Assembly (NCBI GenBank): GCA_021234155.1
Contig: JAJEKV010000093.1
Span: 1,302,001 to 1,366,000, forward strand
Source: Isoetes taiwanensis
Taxonomy: Eukaryota > Streptophyta > Lycopodiopsida > Isoetales > Isoetaceae
Direction of reading: 5' to 3'
DNA: 64,000 nucleotides
Shown in pieces: positions 11,598 to 23,283 of this stretch (its first letter is position 1; each line of letters starts with the position of its first letter). The notes beneath the pieces were generated by a model. The model had not been told where the DNA came from and did not search any database. It worked only from the letters and a program-made list of their open reading frames with translations. Both the position numbers and the translations under genes were made by a program.

Positions 11598-12031
11598 GTG
11601 TTTAACTTACCACCACCACCCCAAATGGATGTAAATGGATCAGTGCGCCTAGTTGAAACAATATGATGGATGTGTCAAACAATTTCTAGCAATTTCATTG
11701 GAAAAGATAAATCCATATTCATCCTATTGTAATTATTATTACTCCAATCGTAGTTCATTTCTCGTTTCTATAGTTGATCTCCTTCTCAATGTGGCAATGC
11801 ACATAACAATATAACAATTCTTCTCCTTCTCAATGTCATTCTAAAGTGTGTCTATATTATTTGTTTAACCTAGAAAACTTAATAGGAGACAAATAATGTC
11901 TTCAACAACAATAGAATGGAGTAACACATAATATTACCGGGAACCATACAAACACTAAGTTATTGGATATTTTGGCCGTAATAGGGAATAATACAGGCCA
12001 CTAACTTAAAAATAAGAGAGAATCTTTGTAG

Positions 12032-12274
12032 CCAAGGTGAATAAAAAGCATGCTACATGGTTCTTCGTTGATCCAGCTCAAGGTGAAGGAGTTGTAAGTT
12101 GCATTTAGACAATCTTATCTTATATGCTATTGTTTCAGTTTGCTGATGTTACTTATCAAGGAATCTCATAATTTTCTTTTTAGTCCTAAACGCCAAAATT
12201 GGCCTTTACATGGTTACAAGGGAAATGGAATGACTTTTGATGAATATGTGAATAGAACTGGGAACAAGATGTAA
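12032..12274 (+). other. Two exon-like blocks of an unrecognised gene, left copy
   Basis: An AG-bounded block at 12032-12093 ends at GTAAG, and a second block starts after CTTTTTAG at 12184 and ends at a TAA stop (12272-12274). In the right copy the two blocks join in phase (see 61652-61905). Here the first exon is 11 bases shorter, which breaks the frame. The second exon encodes PKRQNWPLHGYKGNGMTFDE and then YVNRTGNKM. The stop lies only about 70 bases before the peroxidase start. I do not recognise the protein; it may be the end of a small gene or a captured fragment. Confidence 0.35.
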
Positions 12275-12341
12275 TCTTAGTCTGGGCCATTGATTGAAAT
12301 ATGGAACTAAGTTAGTGATGCATGCAGGGGATAGTGGCAGA

Positions 12342-14152
12342 ATGTCAGGAATGATCAGAGGGATCTTTGCATATGTGATGTTGATGAATGTTGTACATGC
12401 TCAGCTGAGGAACGGCTTCTATAGCTCCACTTGTCCAATGGCCGAGCAGGTGATCAGGCAGGCCGTATATGCCAAGTATGCGAAGAACCCCGTTGCAGGA
12501 CCAGGCACACTTCGTCTTTTCTTCCATGATTGCATGGTTCGGGTCAGTATATCTTCTCTTCAAATTTTAACTCAATTTTTACTCCTCACAGTAATTTCCA
12601 CAGCCCTCTTCTTCTTCCTCATATTCCATCAAATAGCTTGGGCAGTTACCTCCTTCACTACATAAATAGAACATCACCAATAGATGGAAATTCATTCATA
12701 TGTAATATCTAGATATAAGCAAAAATTCTTTCTGTTCAAAGGTATGAGAGCTGTATATGTATGTGTAAGAAAACTAAGGTGCCTTATGTAGGCTGCTTCC
12801 AAATTCGTCCACAGCAAATCCTTGGCTTAATTTTGCCATAACCAGACAACCAATGGCCTTTTGGACCTAAAAGCTTCAAATTCCTATCATCAAAATCTAC
12901 ATTAAAATTAGAGGTAACATCATCAGTTGCAGAATTGCTAGATCATAGTTGCATAACACGGATCATAACCATGTTTTGTATTGAAATTTCTGAATAATAA
13001 ACTCGATTTCTGGATAGCAATGTAAGATTCAAAAGCCTGCTGCTTCAGAAAGATATGTATGACAGAGATGAAATGCACTACTTAGAACTTTCGGCATCAT
13101 GCAGGGTTGCGATGGATCGGTGTTGTTGACTTCCACGACAGAAAATAAAGCAGAAAGAGATGCAGAAGAAGGCTTGTCGTTACCCGGTGATGGCTTCGAC
13201 ACTGTGATAAAGGCCAAGGCTGCCGTAGAAGAAGCCTGCCCTGGAGTTGTGTCTTGCGCTGATGTGCTCGCCATAGCCACCCGCGACCTGATAGCTTTGG
13301 TACAAACCCTAACCCTAATTCTGGAACACCATTTTTTTTTTCTTTCTTTTTTATTTTAGTCATGGGGTCACTTCTTTTTGCTTTGGGTTTACAAGATGGG
13401 TGGGCCTTCCTATGCCGTCCAAACTGGCCGCAGAGATGGCACAATTTCTCTGGCTTCTGAGGTTCCCTCTAATGTACCTACTGGCAATGCCTCTCTTACT
13501 ACACTCACTTCAATTTTTGAGCAGAAGGGCTTAAGTACATTTGACTTGGTGACTCTCTCAGGTAACATGATGCCTAATTATCTCCATCAGATCTAATCTC
13601 TATAGATCAAAAGCTCATGTTTAAGGTTTTCCAACAGCTTTGTTCAATAGAATAATGGAACATACATATAATTTATAGCAAATAAACAATCATCCCTGCA
13701 TGCAGTTAATGTCAAAAAATCTATGAACCTAACATATGCAAAGAATTTGTGGTGTTCTAGGTGCCCATTCCGTTGGTGTCGTACATTGCAATCAATTTGC
13801 AAACCGTCTTTACCCTCAAGTAGACTCCGCTTACGACCATCAATTTGCTGAAGGTCTCAAGGCTGCCTGCCCACCAAATGTCGATGATAATATCGTTATC
13901 AATTTTGATTCTACAACACCTAGAACCTTTGACAATGGTTACTTTCAAAGTCTTGCACAACACAAGGGAGTCCTCCCCTCGGATCAGGTATTGTTTGACT
14001 CTCCAACAACACGCCAAATTGTGCAATGGCATGCCTTCAGCAATATCTTCTTCACAAGGAGTTTTGTTGATTCTATAACTAAACTGGGTAATGTTGGCGT
14101 TAAAGTGGGTCAGGAAGGAGAAATCAGAAAATTTTGTGATCGTGTTAACTAG
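12342..14152 (+). CDS. PRX: Class III secretory peroxidase, intact
   Basis: Haem peroxidase of the plant secretory class III family, which oxidises phenolics with H2O2 in the cell wall or vacuole. Four exons fit perfectly: 12342-12542, 13105-13299, 13396-13561, 13761-14152 (954 nt, 317 aa), with introns at the three classical positions (phases 0, 0, 1). The start at 12342 gives a signal peptide with cleavage expected after VVHA, leaving the usual N-terminal Gln. Distal Arg58 and His62 lie in GTLRLFFHDC, and proximal His190 in LVTLSGAHSVG. All eight conserved cysteines are present (31, 64, 69, 112, 118, 197, 224, 313). The calcium-site GCDGS and GGPSYAV-GRRDG blocks are normal. An upstream in-frame ATG at 12294 would bury the signal peptide and is disfavoured. 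Isoform and substrate cannot be told. Confidence 0.93.
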
Positions 14153-14247
14153 AATATAAGAGATAGAGATATGATATTTTGTTTTTGGTTAACCACCTAA
14201 TTTTTCAATAAGTTATCTGTTGTAGATAACGTGATGTAACTCTTGAA

Positions 14248-14419
14248 ACCTTTCGTATATAAAGTTAGATTTTCCATAATGGATGATGAGTATTGCAGCT
14301 ATATGTAAGTAACAGTGTATGTAAGTGATGATGACACCTTTCGTATATAAAGTTAGATTTTCCATAATGGATGATGAGTATTGCAGCTATATGTAAGTAA
14401 CAGTGTCTTAAGTGATGAT
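14248..14419 (+). repeat. 88-bp tandem duplication after the peroxidase gene
   Basis: ACCTTTCGTATATAAAG starts a unit at 14248 and again at 14336. Each continues through TTTTCCATAATGGATGATGA and AACAGTGT. The same pair starts in the right copy at about 63877 and 63965. Just upstream, GTTATCT and AGATAAC (14212-14230) can form a small hairpin in the likely 3' UTR. No AATAAA signal is seen in the first 150 bases after the stop. Confidence 0.85.
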
Positions 14420-14486
14420 GTAAGCAATTATATGCAAGTGACAAATTTAAATTTTACACATATTTTAGGTAATGTTAATCTATGAG

Positions 14487-15480
14487 ATAAGATAAGATAA
14501 GATAAGTTTTTTTATCGTCCACGAGAACCCAATCGGGTTATGGGACCAGAACAGAAAAAGAGGGCATGAGCCCCCAACAAAAAAGGCCTAAGCCTAAACA
14601 AACACGGTATCGGGACTAAGCCCCACAACAAAATACCAAAGAAATACCAAGAAGAACTAATAGGGCACTATGCATATCCCAACCGAGGGTTCTCAGGCCA
14701 CTGGCCACGAATGATAGCCATGTCCCCGATGTACCTGCTTGCCCACTTGTTACGCGGTAGGGCCTCTCGGTCTTAATGGGGAACTCCTCGAGTCGCCTAG
14801 TCGGTTGTGCAGGGGAGAGATCCTCTGAGCAGAGGAGGAAGCTAGTATTCTTCAAATGGTTTACCGTCTTGGGGCATTTGGAAATTATACAACTGTCGAG
14901 AGGTGTTGAAGTGCACAACTATATGACGAGGTCGGTCCGGTCTTTGGGCCCCAACTCGCCCGGCTATGGCGATACTAGGCTGGTGAATGTGCATGATATC
15001 TGTGAAAAAGTTTGCGGCTTGTTCAGCGTCTGAGCAAGAGTCTGTTTGAGGTAGCCCCCCCACTATGGCAGATTGAGGCCTTTATCTCACTTGAAAGCAT
15101 CTATGGATGATGGAACCTGCTCCTCACACTTTGTGAGAATCCGTATCGAACACGGAGGGTATCGTACATGGTCATTATGGTATCCTTGCATGAGCCCTGT
15201 CGAGTCATGGCATCGTGCTCATTGGCCTAGATCGATCGTGTGTTGGCCTCGTACCTTTGTGGTCTATCCGGTTCTTGTTGTGCTTGAGTGCCTGTTGCAA
15301 TTGCAGAGTAAAGTGTAACAAGTATCTTATAGAATACCTGGACCTCTATAAGATATAACGTATCTTGAATATGCATCTTGCCCCACATATCGAGCAAAGT
15401 GGCATCTGCTTTGGAACAACCGATCAAAGACCTCGTCTTTGAAGATCGCAATTGATGCCACAATTCCATTACCCCAGTCT
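14487..15480 (-). mobile_element. LINE 3' end (third LINE fragment)
   Basis: On the minus strand the block ends in the run GATAAAAAAACTTATCTTAT, a simple-repeat tail typical of plant LINEs (plus-strand GATAA repeat near 14482-14505). Just before it lie T-rich 3' UTR-like words (CTTTTTTGTTGGGGGCTCAT). Farther upstream (to about 15480) minus-strand ORFs of 70-100 codons are broken and without clear domains. This is a likely 5'-truncated insertion; no target duplication was found. Confidence 0.45.
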
Positions 15481-18400
15481 TTGCATGAAATCATGCTTGA
15501 TTTGAATCTGTCTTGGGAGCTATTATTATTATTACGGCCTCGTCATGACATAGGTTACTGGCCACAGGGTTGGTCTTTGTGTATCTTTGCGTGTGTTGGG
15601 TTGGTTGCGAGAAGCTAAAGCCACCGGTGGAGTTATTTCTTTTTTGTATATGGGGCTGTAAAACTCAAAGCCTTATGCTTTTATGCGAGAAAACCAATGC
15701 TAGAGGCGGTGACCTATTGAACAAAGCGGGACATAAAGCTGTCAAAACTCAAAGCTCTATGCTAGAAAGCATAAATCATAAGCGAAAAGGAGTAGTTAAG
15801 CGATAAGTCAACCCAATAAATGAAAGTGAAAGAAAATATTCATGACTACGATAAGTTTATTGTCAAAAATAAGTGATAATAGCGAAAAAGGTACCCTATG
15901 ATTTACTTTTTTTTCTGTATTTTGATTTACGGGTAATTTACACGGGTTTCCCTATTCAGCGGTAGCCTTAATGAAAGCTATGCGACTGCGGAAGCATGGA
16001 GATTTTTCTGTTCTTGGCTATGGCTATGGCATTGCCCACCTCCTATCTGCTTTGGAATCATACGCCAGCGGCTTCGCCATAAGCGAAAACGAGCTCGGAT
16101 AAGCCATTTTGGTATTGGCGAAAATCTTGTATCTGAGGCAAAATCTCGAGAAAATGCAATGTGTCTGACTATCGCATGATGCTAATGGGTGATGAGCGGA
16201 AGAAGGGTGTGAAGGAGATCAGTTAATGAAGCGAGCTTGCTTGCACGGATTAGAAGAAATCATGGACGATAGATTGAGAGAAATCAGAAATCATGGGCGA
16301 GATTGGGCAAATATCGAAATCATGGGCGATAGATTGAGAGAAGATGATGCGCCAATGAGAATCACGATATCGACCCCCCATCAACATTGCACTACACTTC
16401 ACACAAGAAGATCGCCAGAGGCGAAAATCTTCTTTGCTTTTGTTTCTAAAGATGGCAAAAATATTATTTGCTTTTGTTTCTAAAGATGGCCATTGCTGCA
16501 GACAAACCTCCTGAAGGCCAAGACCTCCGCCAGAATTTGCAAACACATAGCGATCGCCACTCTGTAAACCTCCGCCGGAATGCTTACTCTGTTTTTAGAA
16601 CAATCTTGCTGACATGGAGAATATACCACATGTCCAAAAATCATAAGGTACATGTGGCTTACGTTTTGTAACATGCCACCAATCGGTGGTTACCCGGTGG
16701 AAGCGGTGGCGGCACCACTCGGCGGCTCCGCTCGCTCATAAAACTTTCCGGCCAATTTTCATTTGGAAACCATCTCTTAATTGTACGTTTCTAAATACAT
16801 AAAAGGCTAGTTTATTTGGTTTATTTGATTCCATATGCGACTCCTCCAATATAATAGGTTGGTTATATAAAGGGATTACCTAATGCAAAGGTTATCAGCG
16901 ATGGTCCAAGAGAAGCAATCTTATCTCTAACATATAATTATAATAGGGTAGATTCTAGAATGTTCTATAATTAAACATTAAAGTGCAGATATTTCAATGA
17001 ATGCGTCCACGCGAAGGTACTAGAAGGTTCCATGGCGTTTACGGAAAGTAGAGGAAGGAAGGTGACTTCTCGAATGGTGTAGATAGGTCTTTGTCTTGGT
17101 ATAAAGGGGAGGAGGAGGTGGTGAGCCCAAGCCATAGCGGTTGTCTGGCCGGTTGTCTGTGGATTTGTTTGTGGAAGATACAAGCTATGTTGTGTTAAAT
17201 CAAGGTTTTGTTTCGGACTTGTGAGGCTGTCTTTGGATTTTAAAGGCTTGCATTTCAAACTTCGAGGCGGAGTCAAGCGGGGTTAGTGAAGGAACAAAAA
17301 TTATGGAGGTTCTGATTGTAGATCGATGTTTTATCGTCTCCTTTTTTCCCTCGTTTCCACCAGTTTGATTACATTTTTTATTCAATAAGCTCGCATAAAT
17401 CATGCGAAACACTCCATTTTCTGACTGAAACAAAACAGAAAATGATGGCCGTCTGCGCAAATAGCACACAAACAACACCAACAAGTTTACTAACTTGGGG
17501 ACCGAAGAAAGTGGGAAACGGACGGCCACGATAAACCAAAGCTAAGAAGCCTTTTCAACTAGAATCGATCACTGTTACTTATGTATGAATTAAAGTTTCT
17601 CTCAACAGAATATCTTTTATAAAAACCACGATTCTGAGTGAATTCAAAAAGGATTTTGTCACAGCTATAGCTCTACGGCTGTTTTTACACAGACTGTGAT
17701 GGTTGAGGGATTTGTTTTCAGTCAAATTTCTTGATGAAGCTGCCAAACTCTTCAATTTCTCACAGAAATGGGTCGCCAATCTAAGCTTCCCTTATCTGAT
17801 CAAATTTTAAGAGATCCAAGAGAGCCACCGTTAGACCCAAAATCTCTATTCAGCTTAGCTCTCATTTTTATGACTTGGGGATTAGGCATCATGCATTTCT
17901 CCCGCACAAATTTGCATCAACAGGGACCTAATAAAACCTCGATTCGAATGTTTTTGGTGCACAAATCTACGGGTCATGATCACCGATTAAGCCCATACGT
18001 AAGGGATTTCAATCTCTAGAAACGGTAGTTTCGCCTTGCGCTACGGAAAAAAATTCGAACTATGATTTTTCAAAGCCACTCGAACAAAAGACCTCTCGGT
18101 GACCAATTATCCACGGACACAAACCACGGTCCGGTTAACAAAAGATAAATACACATACCTTCGAGCAACAAGAACTACGGCACTTTAACCTCTAGAGCCC
18201 ACTTTTGATCTAAAGCACTATCGAGGAAAATCATCTCGTGTGCATTTTATCAATTATTAATTTATGCGGTCGTAATTTGGTGAAATGGCCGGTGCGTGCT
18301 AGCAAGCTGTCATATTGGTATGCTACGATTCAATCAATCATTGCGGAAGTTGGGCCGGGTTGCATTCTCTTGAATAGTTGCCCTTTTATGATTGGCGGTG

Positions 18401-19913
18401 TTGGATGCCATGGTGAAGGATACTTGCATCTCGTTAGATTATGTTGTGATCAACAAAATAGAGAAGGGTAGGCATATAAAAATTCAATCATTTTGAACAT
18501 ATGGAAGCTATAGCACTACTTTATACTAGTCTTGGTATAATGACATGGATGTTAAAACAAGTTGCTCTTTTAGGTGTTTCAAATATCTACAACAAGTAAA
18601 GCAAGAGTTTTACATGGTCAAGGGCAAAATTTGGAGCATATATTGCGGGTAATCTATCTTCTTTTCAAATTGGTTATTAATTCTGGTGGTACGGCAAAGG
18701 CGCAAAAGCTGGCATTATTGTGCATGAACATTCATGGGTAGGTGGTGGATTAATAAGCACGGATGGTAGATAACATAGATTATCGACCAAGACAATAATA
18801 TGGTGATTTTTCTCTAGAAAAGTTTTAACTTGTGTTAAATTGCATGTAATGGATGGAAGAACAAATTACTAATGCGGGTGTACGGTACCAATGGTTGAGT
18901 AGTGAATTTTGTATCAAAATTTTGTAGTGTATATAATTTTTGTTTCTGTGCTCTAGATCACAGATGATAAAATGACTAGTGCTAAGCATGGCCTCATTCA
19001 AAAGATAAAGATGGTGTTTCATCAAAGCTTTCCAGTTGGGCTTATGAGACTCAGCATACGGTGATGTGGATATTAAGAAAAATGATTCTAACTTTTAAAC
19101 ATGTTTCATAAAATGATTCTACTTTTAAACATGTTTCATATTAAATTACAATGTAGCATGGTGATGTTAACATAAGTACTAGTAAATAAGACAACCAAAT
19201 TGCTTTTTGTAGTTTTAAAATGACAAAGATGTCGTTTATTCATCAAATTTAAAAATTGCATTCCCAAGTATAGGTTATGTAACCAAATGAAATTATTTTC
19301 ACCTAAAAAATTCACAAATTATGTTTTTGGCTTGCCCCTAAGGGGGCAACTCCTCACTCATGCCATGGAATGTTACCATGGAATTTTGCCATAAAACAAT
19401 TGCACATTAAGCATAGAACTTTCAATAAAGGTTGTATAAAATCTTTACATAAAATTTTTTCGCACATCATCTACTTGAGGAAGAATATTTTTACATGTTT
19501 GAAAAACCAGCTAATAATGTAAATCATAACAGGCTACACGAATAAGCAAAGACAAAAGATTGCTATTCGCCTGAATGTAACACTTTGCTAAACAAAAATC
19601 GTCCTAGATTCATTATAACCTACTTCACTTTCCTTGCCTTATAAGGCAATTTCATTCAACCATGTATGCACTTTTTCCCACAACTTCAAACTCTTAGGCA
19701 GCGCTTGGACATCAAACATACTTCTCAAAAACAATTGAAAAAAAAACAAATGCACGCGGCGGCCAAGCCGCCGCGACAAACTTAGGTTTCTAGAGGCATA
19801 TTCCTTTGAACATCAACAAACATACACAAATTTGAAGTTGTACACAACGAACAAAATCGTAAGGCAATAATAATTTACATACATATACACATGACACTTG
19901 ATTGAGCCAATGC
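15481..19913. other. Gene-poor stretch
   Basis: No recognisable gene. Seen: near-repeats of ATCATGGGCGATAGATTGAG at 16258-16345, a duplicated TTGCTTTTGTTTCTAAAGAT at about 16434 and 16471, ORFs of 60-110 codons without family resemblance (for example 17768-18019 and 18238-18471, both plus), a 31-bp direct duplication at about 19080-19140 (AAATGATTCT to ATGTTTCATA), and a small CCCCTAAGGGGG palindrome near 19335. Confidence 0.5.
19755..19775. other. Perfect GC-rich hairpin
   Basis: CGCGGCGGC and GCCGCCGCG form a 9-bp perfect stem around a CAA loop. It stands alone in AT-rich DNA 140 bases past the stop of the cohesin gene. No T-run or coding sequence is attached. Function unknown. Confidence 0.6.
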
Positions 19914-22900
19914 TCAAAATATTGCCTTCAAGAGCTCAGGTTGAGGGCTTATACAAATGTCCCCATATGGCCGCTCCTGAATCGTCTCAATATATCCGTT
20001 TGTCTGTAAAACCTTTAGAATAAGAATGCATGTCAGCACGTAGGGTACAATATGGGATCATAAGATACAAAACAGTTTAGCGACCATTACCAAAGTTTCA
20101 AAGAACATGTTAGCTGCTTCTTTCCTCGACTTCCCTTTGAGCACAGACATGAGAGATATTGAAGGTTCTGTTTCATGCACTGCTGCAGTCTGAAAGGCTT
20201 GCTGGAAAAATTTAGCTGTTGCTCTGTTCAACCCACACCCAGCTTAGCCTCTACTTAGGGGCCCTTTTGCATAAAACAGCTAGCATACCTTGTACGCCCA
20301 GACCAATCGCTAGTTTCTCCACTTGATCCTCCTAATGTCATCTTGTCACCATATTCTTCTAGTAGAAAACCTAGATTTGGCAAATCAAACTTCAAAGAGA
20401 AGTACATACAAGGGGTTGCCTTGAATAGATTTAGCAAATCAAATTTTCAAAAAAAGTATGCCTTAAAACATTCAACAAATGGAACATGCCATATACCTGT
20501 GTCAACATAAACTCGTAGAAGTTGTGGCCTAAGGAAGCGAAACCAAAATTAGACATAAACAAAGTATAGATAAACTTAACCAGATCTCACTTTATCTGAT
20601 TCCCCATGTTCACATATTTGCTTATCCCGAAACTCTAAGGGGCTTAGATCTTGCAGAAGCTTGCTTCTCATTTCTCTTCCATGCATATCCATGCCTTCAA
20701 CTGAGTACTGATCCTGCAAAACCTTGCTTCTCATTTCTCTCTGATGCATCACCATGTGTTCACTTGCGTATCGATCTTCCAAATACTTGCTTCTCATTTC
20801 CCTTCCATGCATATCTATATCCTCAAACAGTTCAACGCTACTTTCTTCCAGAACTTTTCTCCTTGCTTCTTTCTTCTCTTCAGTACCATCTTCATCTTCT
20901 TCGCGCTCTCTCTTCTTTGTCTTTTTTGACAAGTCTTCTTCTGTAGAATAGATGTTTCAATTGTCACAAAAACAATTTCTTTATAAGGCTCTTATTACAT
21001 TGTGACTTTCAGTATGTGACATGTACCATCCTCTTCTGTATGTCGTGTTTTTGTCTCTTCTTCTATAATTACTTCCATTTCTTGTATCTGCTTCCCAGCT
21101 CTGCCGGATTCAACCACTTCCATTTCTTCTATCTGCTGTCCAACTTTTCCAGGCTCAGGTGGTAAAACTTGGTGCATTTTAGAAATAGATGGAAGCTTCA
21201 AGACACGTTCGTATAGCTCCTGCAGATCTGGGCATAGTCCTGTACAACAAACAACATTGTGTTCATCATATGCTCCAACTAATCAACATGGCCAAGCAAG
21301 ATCCAACTTGATTCAAATTATGCTATTGCAATGGAACAAAAATTTGCTTAAACTAAAACAAGACTCTTCAAAACAAAAATGTATCTATGAAGAAATTTAC
21401 CAGGTATAGATGGTGCAGTTAATATTGTTTTCCTTGATGCCATGTTACAAGAACGAGTCACAATCTTATGACGACCATGTTGAATATCATCTGTTTCGAA
21501 GAGGTGTTTCTTCATAATTCTGCTCAAAGAAGTAAATTTATTTCTAACCTCTAATCACTAAAAATTTAGGAAAACATTAAAGCCTTTAATAAAATTCTAA
21601 GAAAAAAGGAGGGAAAAAAAGCATACTCGCTTGAAAGCTTGGTATCAGAATCAAAACACAGTTTCCTCTTTCTCCGTTGTTTGGCTTTACGACCTTTATC
21701 TAGTAGGTCTTCAGCAGGGGTTGGTGCCACTACTAAATCCGGAGTACGAGCTCCTATATTTTCCCTAAAATTAGAGAATGGAAGCACCAGCAAAAATCAG
21801 AAGATTGACATCTCACTTACCTAAGGCATCACTACCGCCAGGTACATTAAGTGAGAAAGGACTTGCAGCGGCCTTGGACAGTGGTGTTTGGAAGACTGGG
21901 CTAATGTTGCCATCCTCTTTTCATATCACTCTCAAATTCCCTACCAAGATGACCCCAGTACCTTTTTGCAAGCTGAAATCATCATCGGGTGGCTTAAGAT
22001 GATCACCTTCTGAAATGGGAACATCAACATGGCCCCATAACATTTTTCGATGTCTGGAAATTCTTCCAACGGTGATTTCTTTTGAGCATCCTTGGTAATT
22101 GCTTCCTGATCTTTATAGGTGGACGCCATAACTTGATCAATGTCCATATCAATAGACATTGGAGGAAGAACACTACACAATTGGATAAAGGATCAGATGG
22201 TTCATAAATTTTTGTTAAAAAAGAACTAGCATATAGCACAAAACTTCGCTCACTCTTCTTCCAACTGCATTGAGGATGAAATGGAAAACTTAGTAGCTGA
22301 TACTCCCACTTCTCCCTGAAAATTTAAATCAAGTGGTAAAAGAAATATCAGACCTCGTTGACTTCCTAGAATGAAAATTTTACCGAATCTTTCTACTCTG
22401 TAATCTAATGTACCTCAACGATGTCAAACGAAAAACATGGAATACCACCAACAGGGAAATCTTTCTGCAAGCATGATGAAAAGAATGCAAGTAAGTTATA
22501 GCTTTTACAACTTCAAGAAAAACCAAGTGTAGTTACCATCAAACTAAATAATATGCCATCATTGTAATCTGTTTTGTCTTGTAACGTTATTTGGTCCCGT
22601 GTTGTTACATGATTATCTGCAACACTGCATGGACAGTCTTGTTATATGCAAGCAAGACGTTCTTATACAAAAGACATCATTATAACTGCATATCCAAAAC
22701 AGTTTTACCAATACCTAACTTACTCTGTGAGATATAGCGATGCTTGCGTGTCTGGAAAGAGCTCAAGCTCATAGAAATCAAATTCCTCAGGTACAGTAAC
22801 TGCATTGAATGGTGCCTTGGCAGCCCCTGGTGGAAGATCTACACTGCCCACGTACTGCACCTTTTGAGCTTAAGAAGCGCATCAGTACAATCATCGTATA

Positions 22901-23283
22901 GATAATTCACTTTCCGGGAATAAATCCTCACGACTCAAGCAATAGATGACCAGAAAGCCTGAGGGCAATTGGTACTTCGGTGTGCAAAATTTTGTCTACA
23001 AAACAATTCATAAACTAAAATTGTTACTTACAGAAAAATTGTTTGTACACAAAACAAAAGAACTGATAAATTAATGGCTTCCGCTTCAAACAACAGAATT
23101 ACCATCAACAAAATTACCCAAAATTACTCAAAACAAAAGGCTGTGGATGCATTGCGTACCAACAGAAGCTTCAATATTTACTCAACAATTTGATTCTTGC
23201 GCAGCCTACTTTTCCAAATGGGCGGCAATCCATACTGTCCCAAAGAGGACCTTTTTAGACAATATGTACTGGGGGTAAAACAT
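19914..23283 (-). CDS. RAD21: Rad21/Scc1-type cohesin kleisin subunit
   Basis: Kleisin that closes the SMC1-SMC3 ring in the nucleus. About 15 exons on the minus strand, starting at 23283 (MFYPQYIL, TVWIAAHLEK). Approximate exons: 23283-23160, 22995-22724, 22616-22537, 22464-22414, 22315-22254, 22172-21962, 21916-21821, 21764-21627, 21520-21401, 21239-21027, 20940-20591, 20528-20497, ~20415-20289, 20223-20091, 20003-19914. The N-terminal domain shows PIALRLSGHLLL, VRIYSRKVNYLYDDC and VDLPPGAAKAPFNAVTVPEE, then RDQITLQD. The middle has TPDLVV and KRKLCFDSDTKLSS. The C-terminal winged helix shows KSRKEAANMFFETL and TNGYIETIQERPYGDI, ending at TGA 19914. The N-terminus is closer to the mitotic SYN4-like plant type than to Rec8. 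Four single-base frame breaks lie in the first two exons (near 23207, 23180, 22935, 22864), and some later phases also disagree; strong conservation around them suggests sequence error. Confidence 0.85.
20639..20812 (-). repeat. 21-residue tandem repeats inside the cohesin gene
   Basis: Exon 20940-20591 contains three consecutive 63-bp units (the last partial), each encoding M-H-(G/Q)-R-E-M-R-S-K-x-L-x-D followed by a variable Y-x-x-E stretch. They follow a highly charged run (KKTKKREREEDEDGTEEKKE). The frame is kept through all units, so the expansion is coding. Such repeats are not part of the Rad21 domains I know; they sit in the variable linker before the C-terminal domain. Confidence 0.85.

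Larger units (their letters stand above)
5633..11600 (+). repeat. Tandem array of three ~1.9-2.2 kb units
   Basis: Units begin at 5633, 7834 and 9721, each with TTGATTCAAAGAGGATCA, and run to about 11600. Each unit has the same internal order: a conserved AT-rich half, a CGCATGCATGAT pair, a TCTCTCTCTTTGT stretch, a block ending in AAAAGATTTAGGGATGATTTC, and two ~290-365 bp sub-repeats starting AATTGAAACTA. Unit 1 is longer because its second sub-repeat is cut off and joined to a second copy of the RT remnant (7342-7833). No intact ORF exists. A fragmented plus-strand reading (AFCSNPFNKNDDFATTNHIE) recurs, but I recognise no family. Confidence 0.9.
1..14372 (+). repeat. Left copy of a >14 kb duplicated segment
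   Basis: This block recurs in the same order and orientation at 49651-64000. Long stretches match base for base, for example around 1790-2150 against 51408-51770, and all internal elements (LINE, SINE, MITE, RT remnant, tandem units, peroxidase) are present in both. The match reaches the window end on the right, so the full length is unknown. The left copy continues past the match into a second 88-bp unit and then unique DNA near 14420. It could be a segmental duplication, one step of a ~49.6 kb tandem array, or an assembly artefact. Confidence 0.95.

Noticed and set aside
12294-12341. Upstream in-frame ATG for the peroxidase
   Set aside because: It would add 16 residues ahead of a clear signal peptide that begins at 12342.
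13304-13318. Telomere-like CCCTAACCCTAA in peroxidase intron 2
   Set aside because: Only two units, inside an intron, and the same in both copies; chance or an interstitial motif.
13736-13760. Separate start codon for peroxidase exon 4
   Set aside because: The ATG-like frame before 13761 is intron sequence; the CTAG acceptor and phase 1 join explain the exon.
21640-21652. TGGTATCAGA, like a tRNA-Met primer-binding site
   Set aside because: Lies in a cohesin exon, with no LTR next to it.
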